Shown here: in pieces, positions 30,528-41,181 of the stretch | How positions within the stretch are numbered: the stretch's first letter is position 1 | Layout: each line of letters opens with the position of its first letter | NCBI GenBank assembly: GCA_015501055.1 | Contig: JADNYV010000226.1 | Location: forward strand, 1 to 57,716 | Direction of reading: 5' to 3' | Origin: Mucidula mucida | Taxonomy: Eukaryota; Basidiomycota; Agaricomycetes; Agaricales; Physalacriaceae | DNA: 57,716 nucleotides | The notes under the pieces: generated by a model | What the model was told of the DNA's origin: nothing | What the model saw: only the letters and a program-made list of their open reading frames with translations | Database searches by the model: none | Translations under genes and position numbers: made by a program

Positions 30528-32508
30528 GAGAATAGCGCATGACATTGTACCTTTTGTAAACTCAATGATTATTAGACGTGATACCGGCACAAGCTACATA
30601 CACGATGTGCCCACAAGTGGAACTTAGGTACACAAAATCGAACTCGATTGGGGTGGAAATTAAGACGCCACTGTAGAGGTAACTGCGAGAGACGATCCGG
30701 AAAGTGAATGCCCCAGATGCAAACAATGTCGTATGAGAGGACCACGTTTAGGCGTGAATTGTCGCCTCCCATTGATATTGCAACAAGAGGATCGACGTTA
30801 CAGTAGCTGAAGTTTCGATCAGATCAGCCAGCCTGGAAATTGAATCAATCACGCACCGCTCTCCATGCTGGAGATTGCCCATGCCATTTGGTCGCCAAAC
30901 GCTGTGTCGTGAGCAAGTGACGCCGGCGACTCCGGTGGTTCGGAGACCCTTAGCGTTCTTCAAATCTGCCAAGAACGTTGCCTGAATAGATGTCGAATGA
31001 GGGTGAATGACAATGAATTTTCACATCTGGGAGATACTTACCTTGAAGCCAGAACAGCTGGCCATGTCGTCTTGACTGACAAAGGACCAAATGTGTTCCT
31101 GGTATGGCGCCTGCTCAATGAAAAAAGCCCATCCATCTCCAAGAGGCGGGTCGCGGTCCGTCGTGGATACGATAGCATTACACAAACAAAAATTGGCATC
31201 AATAGCCAAGAAAAGGGTGTAGATGAATCTCCATGTTACATCAGATCCCTCTTCAGGTCGGCAATAAACCACATACCTTTTCTCTGCTGATATTGACTCC
31301 CAATCAGGCGGGAGATTTCTGTCAGGGTGTGGACAGGCAGGGCATGCGACCACGAGCTCGCCTAGACCAGTACCCGCAACACCATTTGGCGCGTGTCCAC
31401 GGCCGGGGCCCTTCAGTAATTTGAGATGACGCCATTGCCGGATACTACGGAGGAGAACTTTATAGCGCTGAGGCGCAGGGTTTGATGTACGATGCTCGGT
31501 CATAGTTTCCAGGGCTTTCCAGAGGTCCCAAGCTGGTAGTTTACCTAAACAATTCAGATTGTGAAAGAGCCGAAGTAGACTAAAGCTCAAAGCCGTATGT
31601 GGCTCGCGGGGAGTGGACGGATACCAAGAGCTGCGAAGGAGTTGTATGTAGTTCGGCGTAGCGGCAGTGCAACCGCAAAAGTAGAGGGATACGGAGTGTA
31701 TCCCATTAGTGTGAATGACCGTGAAAGAATTGGTCGTTGTGACCGGTAGCGGGCATCGTGTGCCGGCGGGATGACCTAACTAGACAAAAGCACCAATCGC
31801 CTTCAACGAGCTTGGCTCGAAGAAGGTCCCATTCCATTTCTGTGCAAACAATGACTCATAAGTCCATATTCCATGAGGCGATAAACCAGCGATAGACATA
31901 CCTCGATCCAGTGTAGTGGTAACGTGGCATGCAGGGAAACACAACAGTCTGCGCACATCAGCCCCACTGTGTGGCATTCATTCTTGCAGCATCGATACAT
32001 CGCCGGTGTAGAGATGTCGTCGGTCGAACACCGAGAACAAATCTCTACATTATCACCACAGCCATCCAGCCTGAGAAGTTCTGTCAGATACGAGTCACGA
32101 AACGGGCGCCACGTTGACATTGGGTTGTCCTAAATTATATGTGAGTACTGACTCATGATGAGAGATGAGACATGTACTAACACTGTTTCTGTACCGTGCT
32201 TTGACACGGATAACAACCCCGTGATTGGCCAGCGTCGCGTCACGTTCAAACTGGGTGTCGATGTTCTCCCCTAACAGGTACGAGAATCCGTCTACAGAAT
32301 CTGCAAGAGCGGCAGCATTAAGATCCTCCTGCTCCTCGAAGGGAGGTGCCTCCATTAGATCTGCGAGCTCCTGGATACGTCGCTCCTTCCAAACCGTGCG
32401 ACGGCCATCAGCAGATACGTCCAAGGTAAGAGCGACGGGAGCACGATTGTCAACGCGGTCAGAGGCGACAAATGCGGCGACTTTGCCCTTCTTGCCGCGG
32501 GGAATCAT

Positions 32509-33539
32509 TTGAGCAGTAGATCTGTAGGGGAACGGGGCTGGATGGTAACAAGGAGTTGTCGATAATGGATGTACAGTATAATGTCGTCGATTTATACCTA
32601 CCTTCGCGGTAGTTTGGAAATTCATGAGGTTTCTAGCACGCCATAATGGTGTAACAATAATGTTTTACCGAGTAATAGGGCGCTATCATGTGAAGTAGAA
32701 ATGTAAGTGGCCACTTAGACGAAGTAATCCATAGTAAGAAAGTTGATCACCTCACATGCGACCGGCCTTCGCACTCACTGCCATTGCTAAGGACGACGCA
32801 TGGGGAGCGGCAAAACCCCATGCATTCTGCATGGCAAGACACAACGTGATTCATTAGGAGGGCAGAGACGCAAGAGGAAGCATGCAATGGAATGAGGTTG
32901 AAGTCATCAGATGAGATCAGTGATCTAACTCTGTTGATCTCTGACTGCCACCAGTGATCTAACTTGGTTGATCTCTGACTGCCACCATCACCTCCTCACC
33001 TCATGGATGCGGGCTCGTCTGCCATAGTGGATAACGAAATCCACGCTGCTCCTCTTGCGAGCTCGCCGGATATAAAGTTCTGCGTCCCAGAATGGACTTG
33101 CATGGTGGGCGACAAACCGCGAGATGAACACGGCGAATTTTTTTTGGTGCGGCAGGGATCAATGGTTGGAGTTTTTCTACTCGGTGCGTCGCCTTTGCGT
33201 TCAACTTCGCTAGCTCATTTGTCTAATTGGGAGCTAGTCTCTTGGCAGATCGCCTTATCAGCGGCCGGAAAGGCGGAGCTTATAATGTCTACACATCCTG
33301 GGAGCACGCTGTACAGGAGTGGCATCTCGAATGTAATTGCACGGGGACAATCGGCACATTTGCGTATAGGTCTCACATTAAGAGAGGTTCTACCTCCACA
33401 CCTACAATAATCAGATTAATACATTTCTTATACTCATCCCTTCAGTCTGATCTGCCCTTGAGCTGTCATCCACGTGGCTGACGTTTCATTTCCTCTACCC
33501 TGTATCTCCGTTTTCATACATTTTCCTGCCATCTTCGTT
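32509..33539. promoter_or_regulatory. Divergent intergenic region of the KDZ element
   Basis: Lies between the divergently transcribed transposase and cargo gene, so it should hold both promoters. It contains a 34-bp tandem duplication (32919-32986) and a TATAAAG at about 33070 on the plus strand. A 135-codon plus ORF (33003-33410) has no recognisable domain. Confidence 0.4.
32919..32986 (+). repeat. Two tandem 34-bp units
   Basis: Unit AGTGATCTAACTCTGTTGAT followed by CTCTGACTGCCACC, repeated head to tail with a two-base difference. Its place between the divergent promoters suggests a duplicated regulatory segment, which is inference. Confidence 0.75.
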
Positions 33540-36402
33540 CTCGAGCTTTCTTCGCTGCAACGCAATACTCCGACCTCGATGCCACGACCAAATCCAAGCC
33601 CGGGAAACGCGGTCGCAAACCATGGATTTTCGGTACCAAGGTTCCATTTTTCGAGGCGGCCAAGGACGAGTGGATGGAGTCCTGCAAAGCCAAAACCAAT
33701 ACACAGTGGTCGCGCGCTATGGCCATTCGGTACTACATTGCGTACGGAGACTTGGACTTGAAGGTGTGTCTACTTCTGCTACTACAAGTGTCGCTGACAG
33801 TCCCGAAGGAAGACCTCGAGACAACACCGCCTATGCCGACGGACAGTCAAGTCACGAAATGGGAGGAAGATTTCGCTCAAGAGATCGCCGCTCTCTCTCT
33901 GGCGGCCGCAAAGGAGCGCGAAGACGAGGTGCTTGACCAAGCGAAGGTGTGTAACCTATTGCTCTTCCGCAAAAGGTGTCTCAGACGCATTGCAGAAGAT
34001 TCTTGGCTGGTATCGTCATATATACGGGAATTCCAAGGACAAAAAGGAGGAAGTCATCCTCCAAACCATGATCTCCAACATGGACGGGACGAAGGACAAG
34101 CCCCGCCGCACCCAGCTCATCCAGATGTACACCAATATCAACTGGGAGAATGGACTACAGGCTGCCGTCAAGAAGGAGCACGACACGGTTGTCCAAGCAG
34201 CTGCCGACCCTACACAGAAGCCCTCAGCCTCGATCCCAACGCGACTCGCTCAGACCCTGAGTCATATCTTTCTGTCCAATGTCGCGTTGTCAATGCCAAA
34301 TGGAGCCAGGAGTTGGACACCGTTTGCCAGGATATGAAGCGTCTAGTCGACGAGAAGTGGGATCTAGATATGGCGAACTACGAGGCGACGAAAGCGGCAA
34401 CACTTTCGCCCGCGAGATATCAAATGTGAGTCAAACATTTACTTTTTTTTATGGTACTGATTGCTTGCAGCGCTCTTGACAAAGGTGCCGCATACTTGCA
34501 GCGCGTTGCAGATACCATCGCTTCCCATATGGGCATGGTCTGCACCATCCTATTGTGCGGTCCTATTGCAGAGCATGATGCTCGCATCAAGTGTCGCGGG
34601 TATGTGTTTGTTGAACTTGTTGGCATCATCCTCTCATTGCTACATAGCATCCATTCCGGTCGTACCGTTTCAACCGGTGTCAAATGGAACAATTTCGACC
34701 CCGCTGCCTACCAAAAGGTTGAGGACACCATGATCAAATTTGCAGCGAAGTGTTTCAGTAAGTCTTTGTTTCACTATTCCAGGGCAAGCGACTAAATACA
34801 TTGATCTAGCGGACGCTGATATTGTGAGCCGCGCAATGGTCTCGTTCTCGGAGACCAACCACTCTGAGTCATCTACAAGGACGACGCCCAAAGGTGCACC
34901 GGCGCCTGATACGATCAACCCTGCCGACAATGGTGCCCCCACTTTGGCCTCTACAGCGCCTTCTTCTCCTCCTTCTGCTGCGCCTCCTGCTCCTCCCTCC
35001 GCTGCGCCTCCGTCTTCTCTCCCCGCTGTGCCTCCTCCTTCTGCCCCCGACGCGCCGTTGACATCAAGACGACCGCTCAACAAGGAGTTCGAGGTGCTGC
35101 TCCAAGTCCTCCCAGATGAAAAGTGCCGTGGTTGTCTAGCAGAGCTGAACGCAATGCCGGATATATCATTCGAACGGGAGATGAACATGGCGTATGCTCA
35201 TTCGCGGCTCATTGATCTCCTACCCGGCTCGCCCTTGAACAGCCTTTCGATGCTGCACAGATACATGCCGAAGGGACCTCGCGCAAAGATTGCCTGGCAG
35301 GAAGTCTTATTTGCGAGTGGGGAAAGCGATGGGCCAGCCAAGGTCGGAGAAGAAGGAGCAGGTCCAGAGTCGGATAGCCAGTTTAGTGCGGGCAACATCA
35401 ACACCAATGATGCTGACTTCGACACCGGCAACATCAACACTGTCTCTAACCCAGTCGCCTCTCTCACCGGCGCCGCATCCGCCGATCCGACCACTACTAC
35501 TGCCGGATCTGCTTCCCTTCCTCCCGTCATCGCTGCTCCCGCCGCTGTAGCCAGCCCGAGTATCACCGACCCCCCTCGCACTCCATCTGACGTGAGCAGC
35601 GCTCCGGACCCCGCTTCTTCGGCCCATGTTGGTGTCGAGAATATTGTTGCCCCTCTGACAGCAATGCATGTCGACGACGATCTTCAGAATGACGTTGCCG
35701 CTCTCAGCTGGGAGCAAATGGATGAGTCGGATTTCTGGCCTGAACTCAAGCAGGCCGTCAAGGCGTTTCGACGCGGTTCCGCATGGGGATCAGTCTGGAT
35801 CAGTCTGATTGACTCATTTTTGGTCTTTGAGGAGATGGCTGGTTATGTAGACAATGGCAAAATCAAGTTGGGTACAGACTATCGTCCATCGGTCATCGCG
35901 GACTTCATGCGGCAACGCCAAAATTGGTCGAAGAAGTGGGACATTGGTGATCTCGAGGTCTTTGGGCAGTCATTCTGGAAATGGTGGCGCTCTCTGCAGC
36001 CCAGTTCCCGTATTCACGAGGATCGTCTCATCAAGCTGGACATTGTTGATTGGGACGGTCTTCAAGACAAATCGGGCAGGAATGGGATCACCCTTGTGAT
36101 CGGGGTCTTACTCTGGTGGGGGGAGGCTGTCTCGGATCTCACAGACGCGGCGGGCCCAGGGCGGCGCGAGGACTGGGTCCTTGCTGTCACTGATGTGACG
36201 TGGGCTCTGGATAATATGATCCGCCACGCCACATTTCGGAAAGTTTCCAAGGCCAGTTTGAACTCTTCATCACCAAAGCGGACCGCAGCTGAGGCTGATA
36301 TCGAGAAGGAGAACACACCGTTAGCCAAGGCAAGTAACTTCTCTTCTACTACTTTCATGGAACTAATTTTTGTATGCACCGTAGCGATTGAGGAAGAAGT
36401 AA
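33540..36402 (+). CDS. Cargo-type gene of a large agaricomycete family, function unknown
   Basis: Several exons on the plus strand. The N-terminal block has KPGKRGRKPWIFGTKVPFF and IRYYIAYGDLDLK. The middle has WYRHIYGNSKDKKEEV, GMVCTILLCGPIAEHDARIK and, after an intron, IHSGRTVSTGVKWNNFDP then FAAKCF. A Ser/Pro/Ala-rich linker (about 34810-35690) follows. The C-terminal block has FWPELKQAVKAFRRGSAWG, SFWKWWRSLQPSSR and ITLVIGVLLWWGEAV. I recognise this order (GTK.FF, LLCGP, HSG.T, WW, LLWWG) from many mushroom genomes; no function is known to me. Introns are at 34426-34470, 34598-34648 and 34757-34809. A GC-AG intron (36330-36384) would give a basic C-terminus (RLRKK) and stop at 36402; unspliced, the frame runs to 36476. 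The first exon has no in-frame ATG, and the frames around 33765 and 33945 do not join cleanly, so it may be damaged. Confidence 0.68.
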
Positions 36403-37056
36403 TCTATGTACAAGTATCTGCTTCATCCGCGTGCATCCAGCGCACTTTTTATACCTTAGATTTTAGATACACATAGAAACACTACTTATACACTTCCTTT
36501 TGCAATGGGGTAAGATCCGACAAACCTTGGACACAGTTCCCGGCCGTCTACTCGTTGCAGGCGGCACGTCAGTGCTCTTGGCCGGATTAGGAAGTTGGCC
36601 CGCATTGACGGGTTTGACCGCCAAGAACAGTGCCATGCGTGTTTGGGGGCACTAGGTGGCCCGGTACATAGATACAACTGTCACTGGTGATATACTATTA
36701 TATGAAAAATAGTTGGTTAGCGGCGGGAAGCACACTTGAGAAAGATAGAAGAGAGACCCGGAGCGGAATCGAACTGGCGCGCGGCAAATTCCGAGTGATG
36801 TGGCCTTAAACTATCTGAGCGGGCGGTCAATTCTGTGGCGGGCGCAAATGGCCCGCGGGCATACACATGGGGAGCAGACCATTGTTGGGCCCTCAACTAG
36901 ATATCTTGTAGGGAGAGGGTGTCCTCAGGATGAATGGCAGGGAGGAGGTCACATTTTTTGGGATCCAAATACAGACTGGCACAATAGACAGGACAATGCG
37001 CGATCATAGCCAGGTACAGCCTCAACTGAAAGTGAATTGAGCACGGACCAAACACA
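36403..37056. other. Right inner spacer of the KDZ element
   Basis: No ORF of note. At about 36758-36830 the minus strand has a tRNA-like stretch (TCAGATAGTTTAAGGCC, then AGTTCGATTCC), but the arms do not pair properly. Confidence 0.35.
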
Positions 37057-37522
37057 GAAATGCGCGGATGTGTGGCAGGCGCGCTGAGCAAGCGGGGGGT
37101 GCGGATGCATCCATATCTGGCTGTACCCGGGGATTCTCAAAAATGCCGGACTCACGGCATTCCTCACGGCAGCGATGAGCAGTGTAAATTCACGCTCTAT
37201 CTATTTTTATTGAGGAATGTGCTGCCCCAAGAATATGTGGCGCAACCTGGATGAGCGGGGCGGGAGCGGTACATCCGGATTTGGAAGTGCCGTGATTTCA
37301 CGGCAATGAGCGGTGACTGGTTGCATCCGGCATCACGGCACAATCACAACAGCTACGGCGCCCGCCCGCTACACCCGCCACCCGCTAAATAAGGCAGGGT
37401 GTTGTATCGCTTGTATTATAATAAGTACCCGCCACTGGGGGTGCTCTTAATTAGAGCCTGTATTGTAATACGATGCCCTCTTATTAGAGTGCTGTATTAT
37501 ATTATAGGTACAGCATAGGGTG
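37057..37522 (-). repeat. Right terminal inverted repeat of the KDZ element
   Basis: Inverted partner of 25276-25754, ending CAGCATAGGGTG at 37522. Similarity stops at CGCGCATTTC on the inner side. The adjacent host DNA (from 37523) is part of a family A LTR. Confidence 0.92.
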
Positions 37523-37638
37523 CGTGGAGCATCCCTAGTGGAAACACATATGGACAAGGAGTCCCAAACACAGACTTACTAGTATATAAGCAGTAGTGTA
37601 GTAGCATTGTACTTTAGTTCCGATCTTGCTTATACACC
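37523..37638 (+). repeat. Family A LTR fragment, 116 bp
   Basis: CGTGGAGCATCCCTAGTGGA through the TATATAAG box to TTATACACC matches the middle of the family A LTR in plus orientation. It abuts the KDZ right terminal repeat directly, and both LTR ends are missing. Confidence 0.85.
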
Positions 37639-37812
37639 GCGTAGTGATTGCGCGCTCGGGACAATACTCCCCAAAAGCTCCCCCAGCAACAGCAAGAGCG
37701 ATAACACTAATATTTTTCCGTGGCGTGATGATGCGTCAATGAATATAGTAGTCAGCAACAGCAAACGTCCGTATCATGAAATAAGAGAGCATTGGTCGGA
37801 GCGAATCCCTCT

Positions 37813-39123
37813 CTACACAGAAGGCGTCTTCTTCGATTTAACTTCCTGCAAGAGATTGCCGATCCGGACCTCATATGAACAATCCGCATCCCGCCCTGCA
37901 TCCGTATTCACAGTGGACGCCGATGCAACAGTCGCAAATTGAACCCTAGACTCCAGCGTTCCTCCAGAAAGTGGCTTCAGCGGGATAGAGTTCGGCGGGC
38001 TAGCAGGCGTGACTGTAGGCGTGCTGCGCCCAGCTAGCACCAGTACGATGACGAGCGTCGGAGCAAGGCACTATACCTTCCATTAGTATGCTGATTTGAT
38101 AGTAATACAACGAGAGAAGATGTCCTCACAGTGATTGACGGGAGCATTGCATCAACGTACAATGCCGAAACGTTCGAGCCATCGCCGGGCTCTGACAATA
38201 TCATGGCGATGTGAATGATGAATGCACCTGAGTACAGGAGCGCTGATTCCACCATGATGGCTACGATACCACGATATGTTTTCACGGCTTGGCGCCACCC
38301 GATGAGGAAGAGGATGCGCCCGAGAATCAAGAGGGTGCAGAGCGTGTTTGTGGAGACGATCATGGCAAAGTAGATGGTATTCCAGTTGATTTTGAACAGT
38401 GCGGGAATTCTATTAGTAGCAATTTGCTCGTCGCTGGGAGGAGGCAAGTAGTCGAGGGTTAGTTGGATGCTAACAGCAACTACGACGAAGTTGAGAGGTG
38501 CTGGAATCATGCAGTAATGAAACGCACTCAGGCCTGTGATCACGGTAAGCACTGGTAGAATGACGGCTATCCAATTACGCGCGTATATCGCCCAAGAGCG
38601 CCAGATCTATGAAAGCCGATAAGTGCTCGACAGTCGAGTGGTAGATCAGCACACTCACCATAATCAAATCCGCTACGAATATCAAGGCAAACAAAGTGAC
38701 TGACACGAACGTCTCGACTGGTTCGGGTCCGCGGGGTCCAAACATCCAGATAAACTCGGTCTCACGCGTCTCACCGTGTTCTAGATACACGGCGTTGATA
38801 AAGTGCCACACGCAGCCCACGCGCATGGTCAAAACCGCCCAAAGGATGGTGATTGTGCCAGCGAGAGCCTTCCGCCTTGCCTGAGCTTTTGAACTGCCAG
38901 AGAATACTATATAAAGGAGGATTCAGTGATAAGAAAAGCCGAAGAAAAACAGACTCCACATACAAATTTGATGCATCGAAAGGAAGTAGACAACGGTATA
39001 CCCCGCATAGCAGAGGATCTCGAGAACGTATGTATTCAGTACGGTAGATAGGAGGTACTTGACCACAACTGGAGGCGGAAAAAGTGAGTCGTCGGGAATC
39101 GATTGGGTAACGTTTGAGGACAT
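37813..39123 (-). CDS. Multi-pass membrane protein (basidiomycete 7TM-like family), intact
   Basis: Four exons: ATG 39123 (MSSNVTQSIPDDSLFPPPVV). Helix-forming segments include YVLEILCYAGYTVVYFLSMH, AGTITILWAVLTM, ETFVSVTLFALIFVADLIM, WIAVILPVLTVITG, IYFAMIVSTNTLCTLLILG and YRGIVAIMVESALLYSGAFI. A hydrophobic segment TLVIVLVLAG begins the last exon. GT-AG introns are at about 38924-38972, 38606-38657 and 38083-38134 (the last with TACTAAT before the acceptor). All joins are in frame. The stop is TAG at 37813. The length of about 340 residues and topology match the very common basidiomycete integral membrane family with ALYSAA-like helix motifs; no ligand or substrate can be named. Part of it is duplicated at 24583-25271. 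Confidence 0.78.
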
Positions 39124-40299
39124 GAGAAGAAAAGTGGGGGAAGCGAATCCTAGGTATCAGCTGCCTATATAAAGCTCCTTACGTCGAATTCAATCAATCC
39201 CGGAGCACTGAGAGTTGATGCTCCGGAGATGAATAGAAGAAGCCTGATGTAGTAAGCCACCGTGAAAGATCATCTGTTGAGGAGAGTTTCTTAGGTATGC
39301 CGACTTGTGACTTGTAATGGAGAGCAATCACAATGAGGCTTCGATGTCAGTTTTCGCTGTCAAACATGAGGCGGAGAATCATCATGTTCTGAATGTATAC
39401 TCTCTCCTTCATGGTGGAAAGATTGGCGTGTTGATCAGTGCCAGCCGGAAGATTCCGAAGCACCGACAGTCCGTTACGTAACTCATCCAAACTATTCAAC
39501 GAACCGCCACACAATAAGTCGTGTGTCGCGGATACCTGTGAATGGCGGCTCTAGCGTCGAAAAGGAATGCCCTCGGGATATCAATCCTTCTTAGACTACT
39601 TTCTGCTATTGGTAATACCACACCCGCGTCTTTGGAAAAGTCGACTTGGACGAGTATCCGGAGCACTTTCTCATTGTAAGCGAAACTGGGAATGTCATTT
39701 CTCTTAAATCTTCTTGGCCACAATCTCAGCCCATTGTAGAAAATGCAGACAAAGACATTACACCATTGTACAGCGCTGGAGAAACACAATTTGCTGAAAG
39801 CGCGTCGCGGGGGCTGCTTTGTTCCCCAACTTCGGACAATCGATCGTGTTCTATGGCGTTCTTCTCGGGTAACATTCCTCCAGTGCTGTGAGTTGATTTG
39901 TCCACATCGTCCACATTCACACCGATCAAATAAACCCAGGTGCCATTGTCCTCAGTGTGACTGGTCCAAGTCCACAGGCATGACCCTGAACTGGTCATTG
40001 TTTGCTCGATGGAATTGATTACGGAAGGTGTGGTATATACCCGAATATTCTGGCGGCGCCTCTCTCACTCTTCCACGACCTTCATCTTCTAACGTTAACG
40101 CCCTCACCATTGCTACAACACGATGCCAAACTTGTCACAACTCCCAGCACTTCAGAGGTATCATACCTTTGTAGCCGATTGGCTCTGTGCGATCCTCTTC
40201 TCCATCGGGACTGGGATCCACGACGCCGACAAAGTTGTGTTCGTATTCATTCTTCTTTCATCTATCTTTCTGCTAAAATGACTCTCTAGCGAAGGGGTA
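39124..40299. other. Intergenic; weak minus-strand coding hints
   Basis: Two overlapping minus ORFs (39726-39998 and 39496-39789) could be joined by a small intron but have no recognisable domain. Nothing else supported. Confidence 0.3.
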
Positions 40300-41181
40300 A
40301 TGTCCCCGGACTATCGCGCTGTCTACGACGGCGTCTACAAGCTGGTTCGCTCACCATACCAGACCCCGTTCTCGCTCTTCCACATCATCGTCTTCGCCTC
40401 CCGCTTACACTCCGAGTCGGGATCGGGATTACTTGAACCAGCTGACTTTGGCGTCGCCCAGGTTGCCGACAAGTATTTGTTGGTATTGCGAGTGATTTAC
40501 CTTATCGCCTTACAAACTTTGGGAGAAGATATACTCTTCGATGAGGAACAGTAAGTCTCCGAGTCTCTAACCTCCTGTTCAACTCACTTATTCTTGTGTA
40601 GACTTGGCATCGCCCACGTCAAGCATCTCGCCGAATACAAAAGAATGTGGGAGATCGTGAGGGATGAGATCGCTTCGCCACACACGGGCTCAATGGACAT
40701 TGACCGTAACGAGTGGGCAGCCTCCTTGATGGACATTACCCGTCTGAGGGTGTTCATGCCATACTACAACGGCGCGGCTCTGAAGGATATGCAGGTTGCT
40801 ATTGACGACCTCTTAATCTACATGGATTTCACCTCTCGCATGGGAAATACCCCGTTGAGCGAGCTGGTCTTCCCTCATCCACATGTCTCGCTGTGTCCAT
40901 TGCCACTAGATTTCAGCATCGGTCGACTTTTGATTCCCTACCACTTGAGCGAATGGAACCCTTCCCAAGATCCCATCGTCGAATCCGGACGACACAGGAC
41001 GACGAACATTGCTCCCGGCTCGGCGCAGGCTGTCTACAACCTCGACGGCACCTCCTCCAACCCCATGTGCCTCGCCAGGTTGGTGCACAATTTTGGCGTC
41101 CTGACCATTTACCAACCAAGGCCGAAGCGCATCATCGACGTTAACCTGATCGAGTTCGAGCCGAGTTCGAGCCGCCTATGA
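40300..41181 (+). CDS. Hypothetical protein, two exons
   Basis: Exon 1 (40300-40550) starts MSPDYRAVYDGVYKLVRSPY. A clean 51-nt intron (GTAAGT...GTGTAG, 40551-40601) joins it in frame to exon 2 (40602-41181), which ends at TGA 41181. About 276 residues, globular, without signal peptide, membrane helix or repeat. Features are a helical first half (VAQVADKYLLVLRVIYLIAL) and a C-terminal half with VFPHPHVSLCPLPLDFSIGR and IIDVNLIEFEPSSSR. The regular splice site and absence of stops argue for a real gene. I do not recognise the family. An upstream exon cannot be excluded. Confidence 0.6.

Larger units (their letters stand above)
26324..32508 (-). pseudogene. KDZ transposase with CxC2 zinc cluster, disrupted by insertion
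   Basis: DDE-type transposase of the Kyakuja-Dileera-Zisupton class. Start ATG 32508 (MIPRGKKGKVAAF). After the first intron comes NPMSTWRPFRDSYLTELLRL and the CxC2 cysteine cluster (CSRC...YRCC...C..CC...H). Then WNGTFFEPSSLKAIG, LGHPAGTRCP, RQWRHLKLLKGPGRGH and CPACPHPDRNLPPDW. Catalytic candidates are Asp in AIDANFCL, Asp in SYDIVC and Glu in GRTHGETIEENW. The C-terminal helical region (27474-26324) ends DDVDLVEE with a TGA at 26324. Introns are short GT-AG. Two defects: TAG at 31780-31782, where the family usually has Gln in VQLGH, and a 2384-bp transposon at 28144-30527. Skipping the insertion with one target copy leaves the frame continuous (CHALFSFNFLVG). Confidence 0.88.
25276..37522. 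mobile_element. 12.2-kb KDZ DNA transposon with long TIRs and cargo gene
   Basis: Bounded by inverted repeats of about 470 bp (25276-25754 and 37057-37522) that start CACCCTATGCTGTACC. Inside are a KDZ transposase gene (minus, 26324-32508) and a divergent cargo-type gene (plus, about 33540-36402). A smaller transposon sits within the transposase. The flanks differ: a membrane-gene copy on the left and a gypsy LTR fragment on the right, with no shared 8-bp duplication, so the outer junctions have been rearranged since insertion. Autonomous once; now the transposase carries a nonsense codon and an insertion. Confidence 0.82.
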
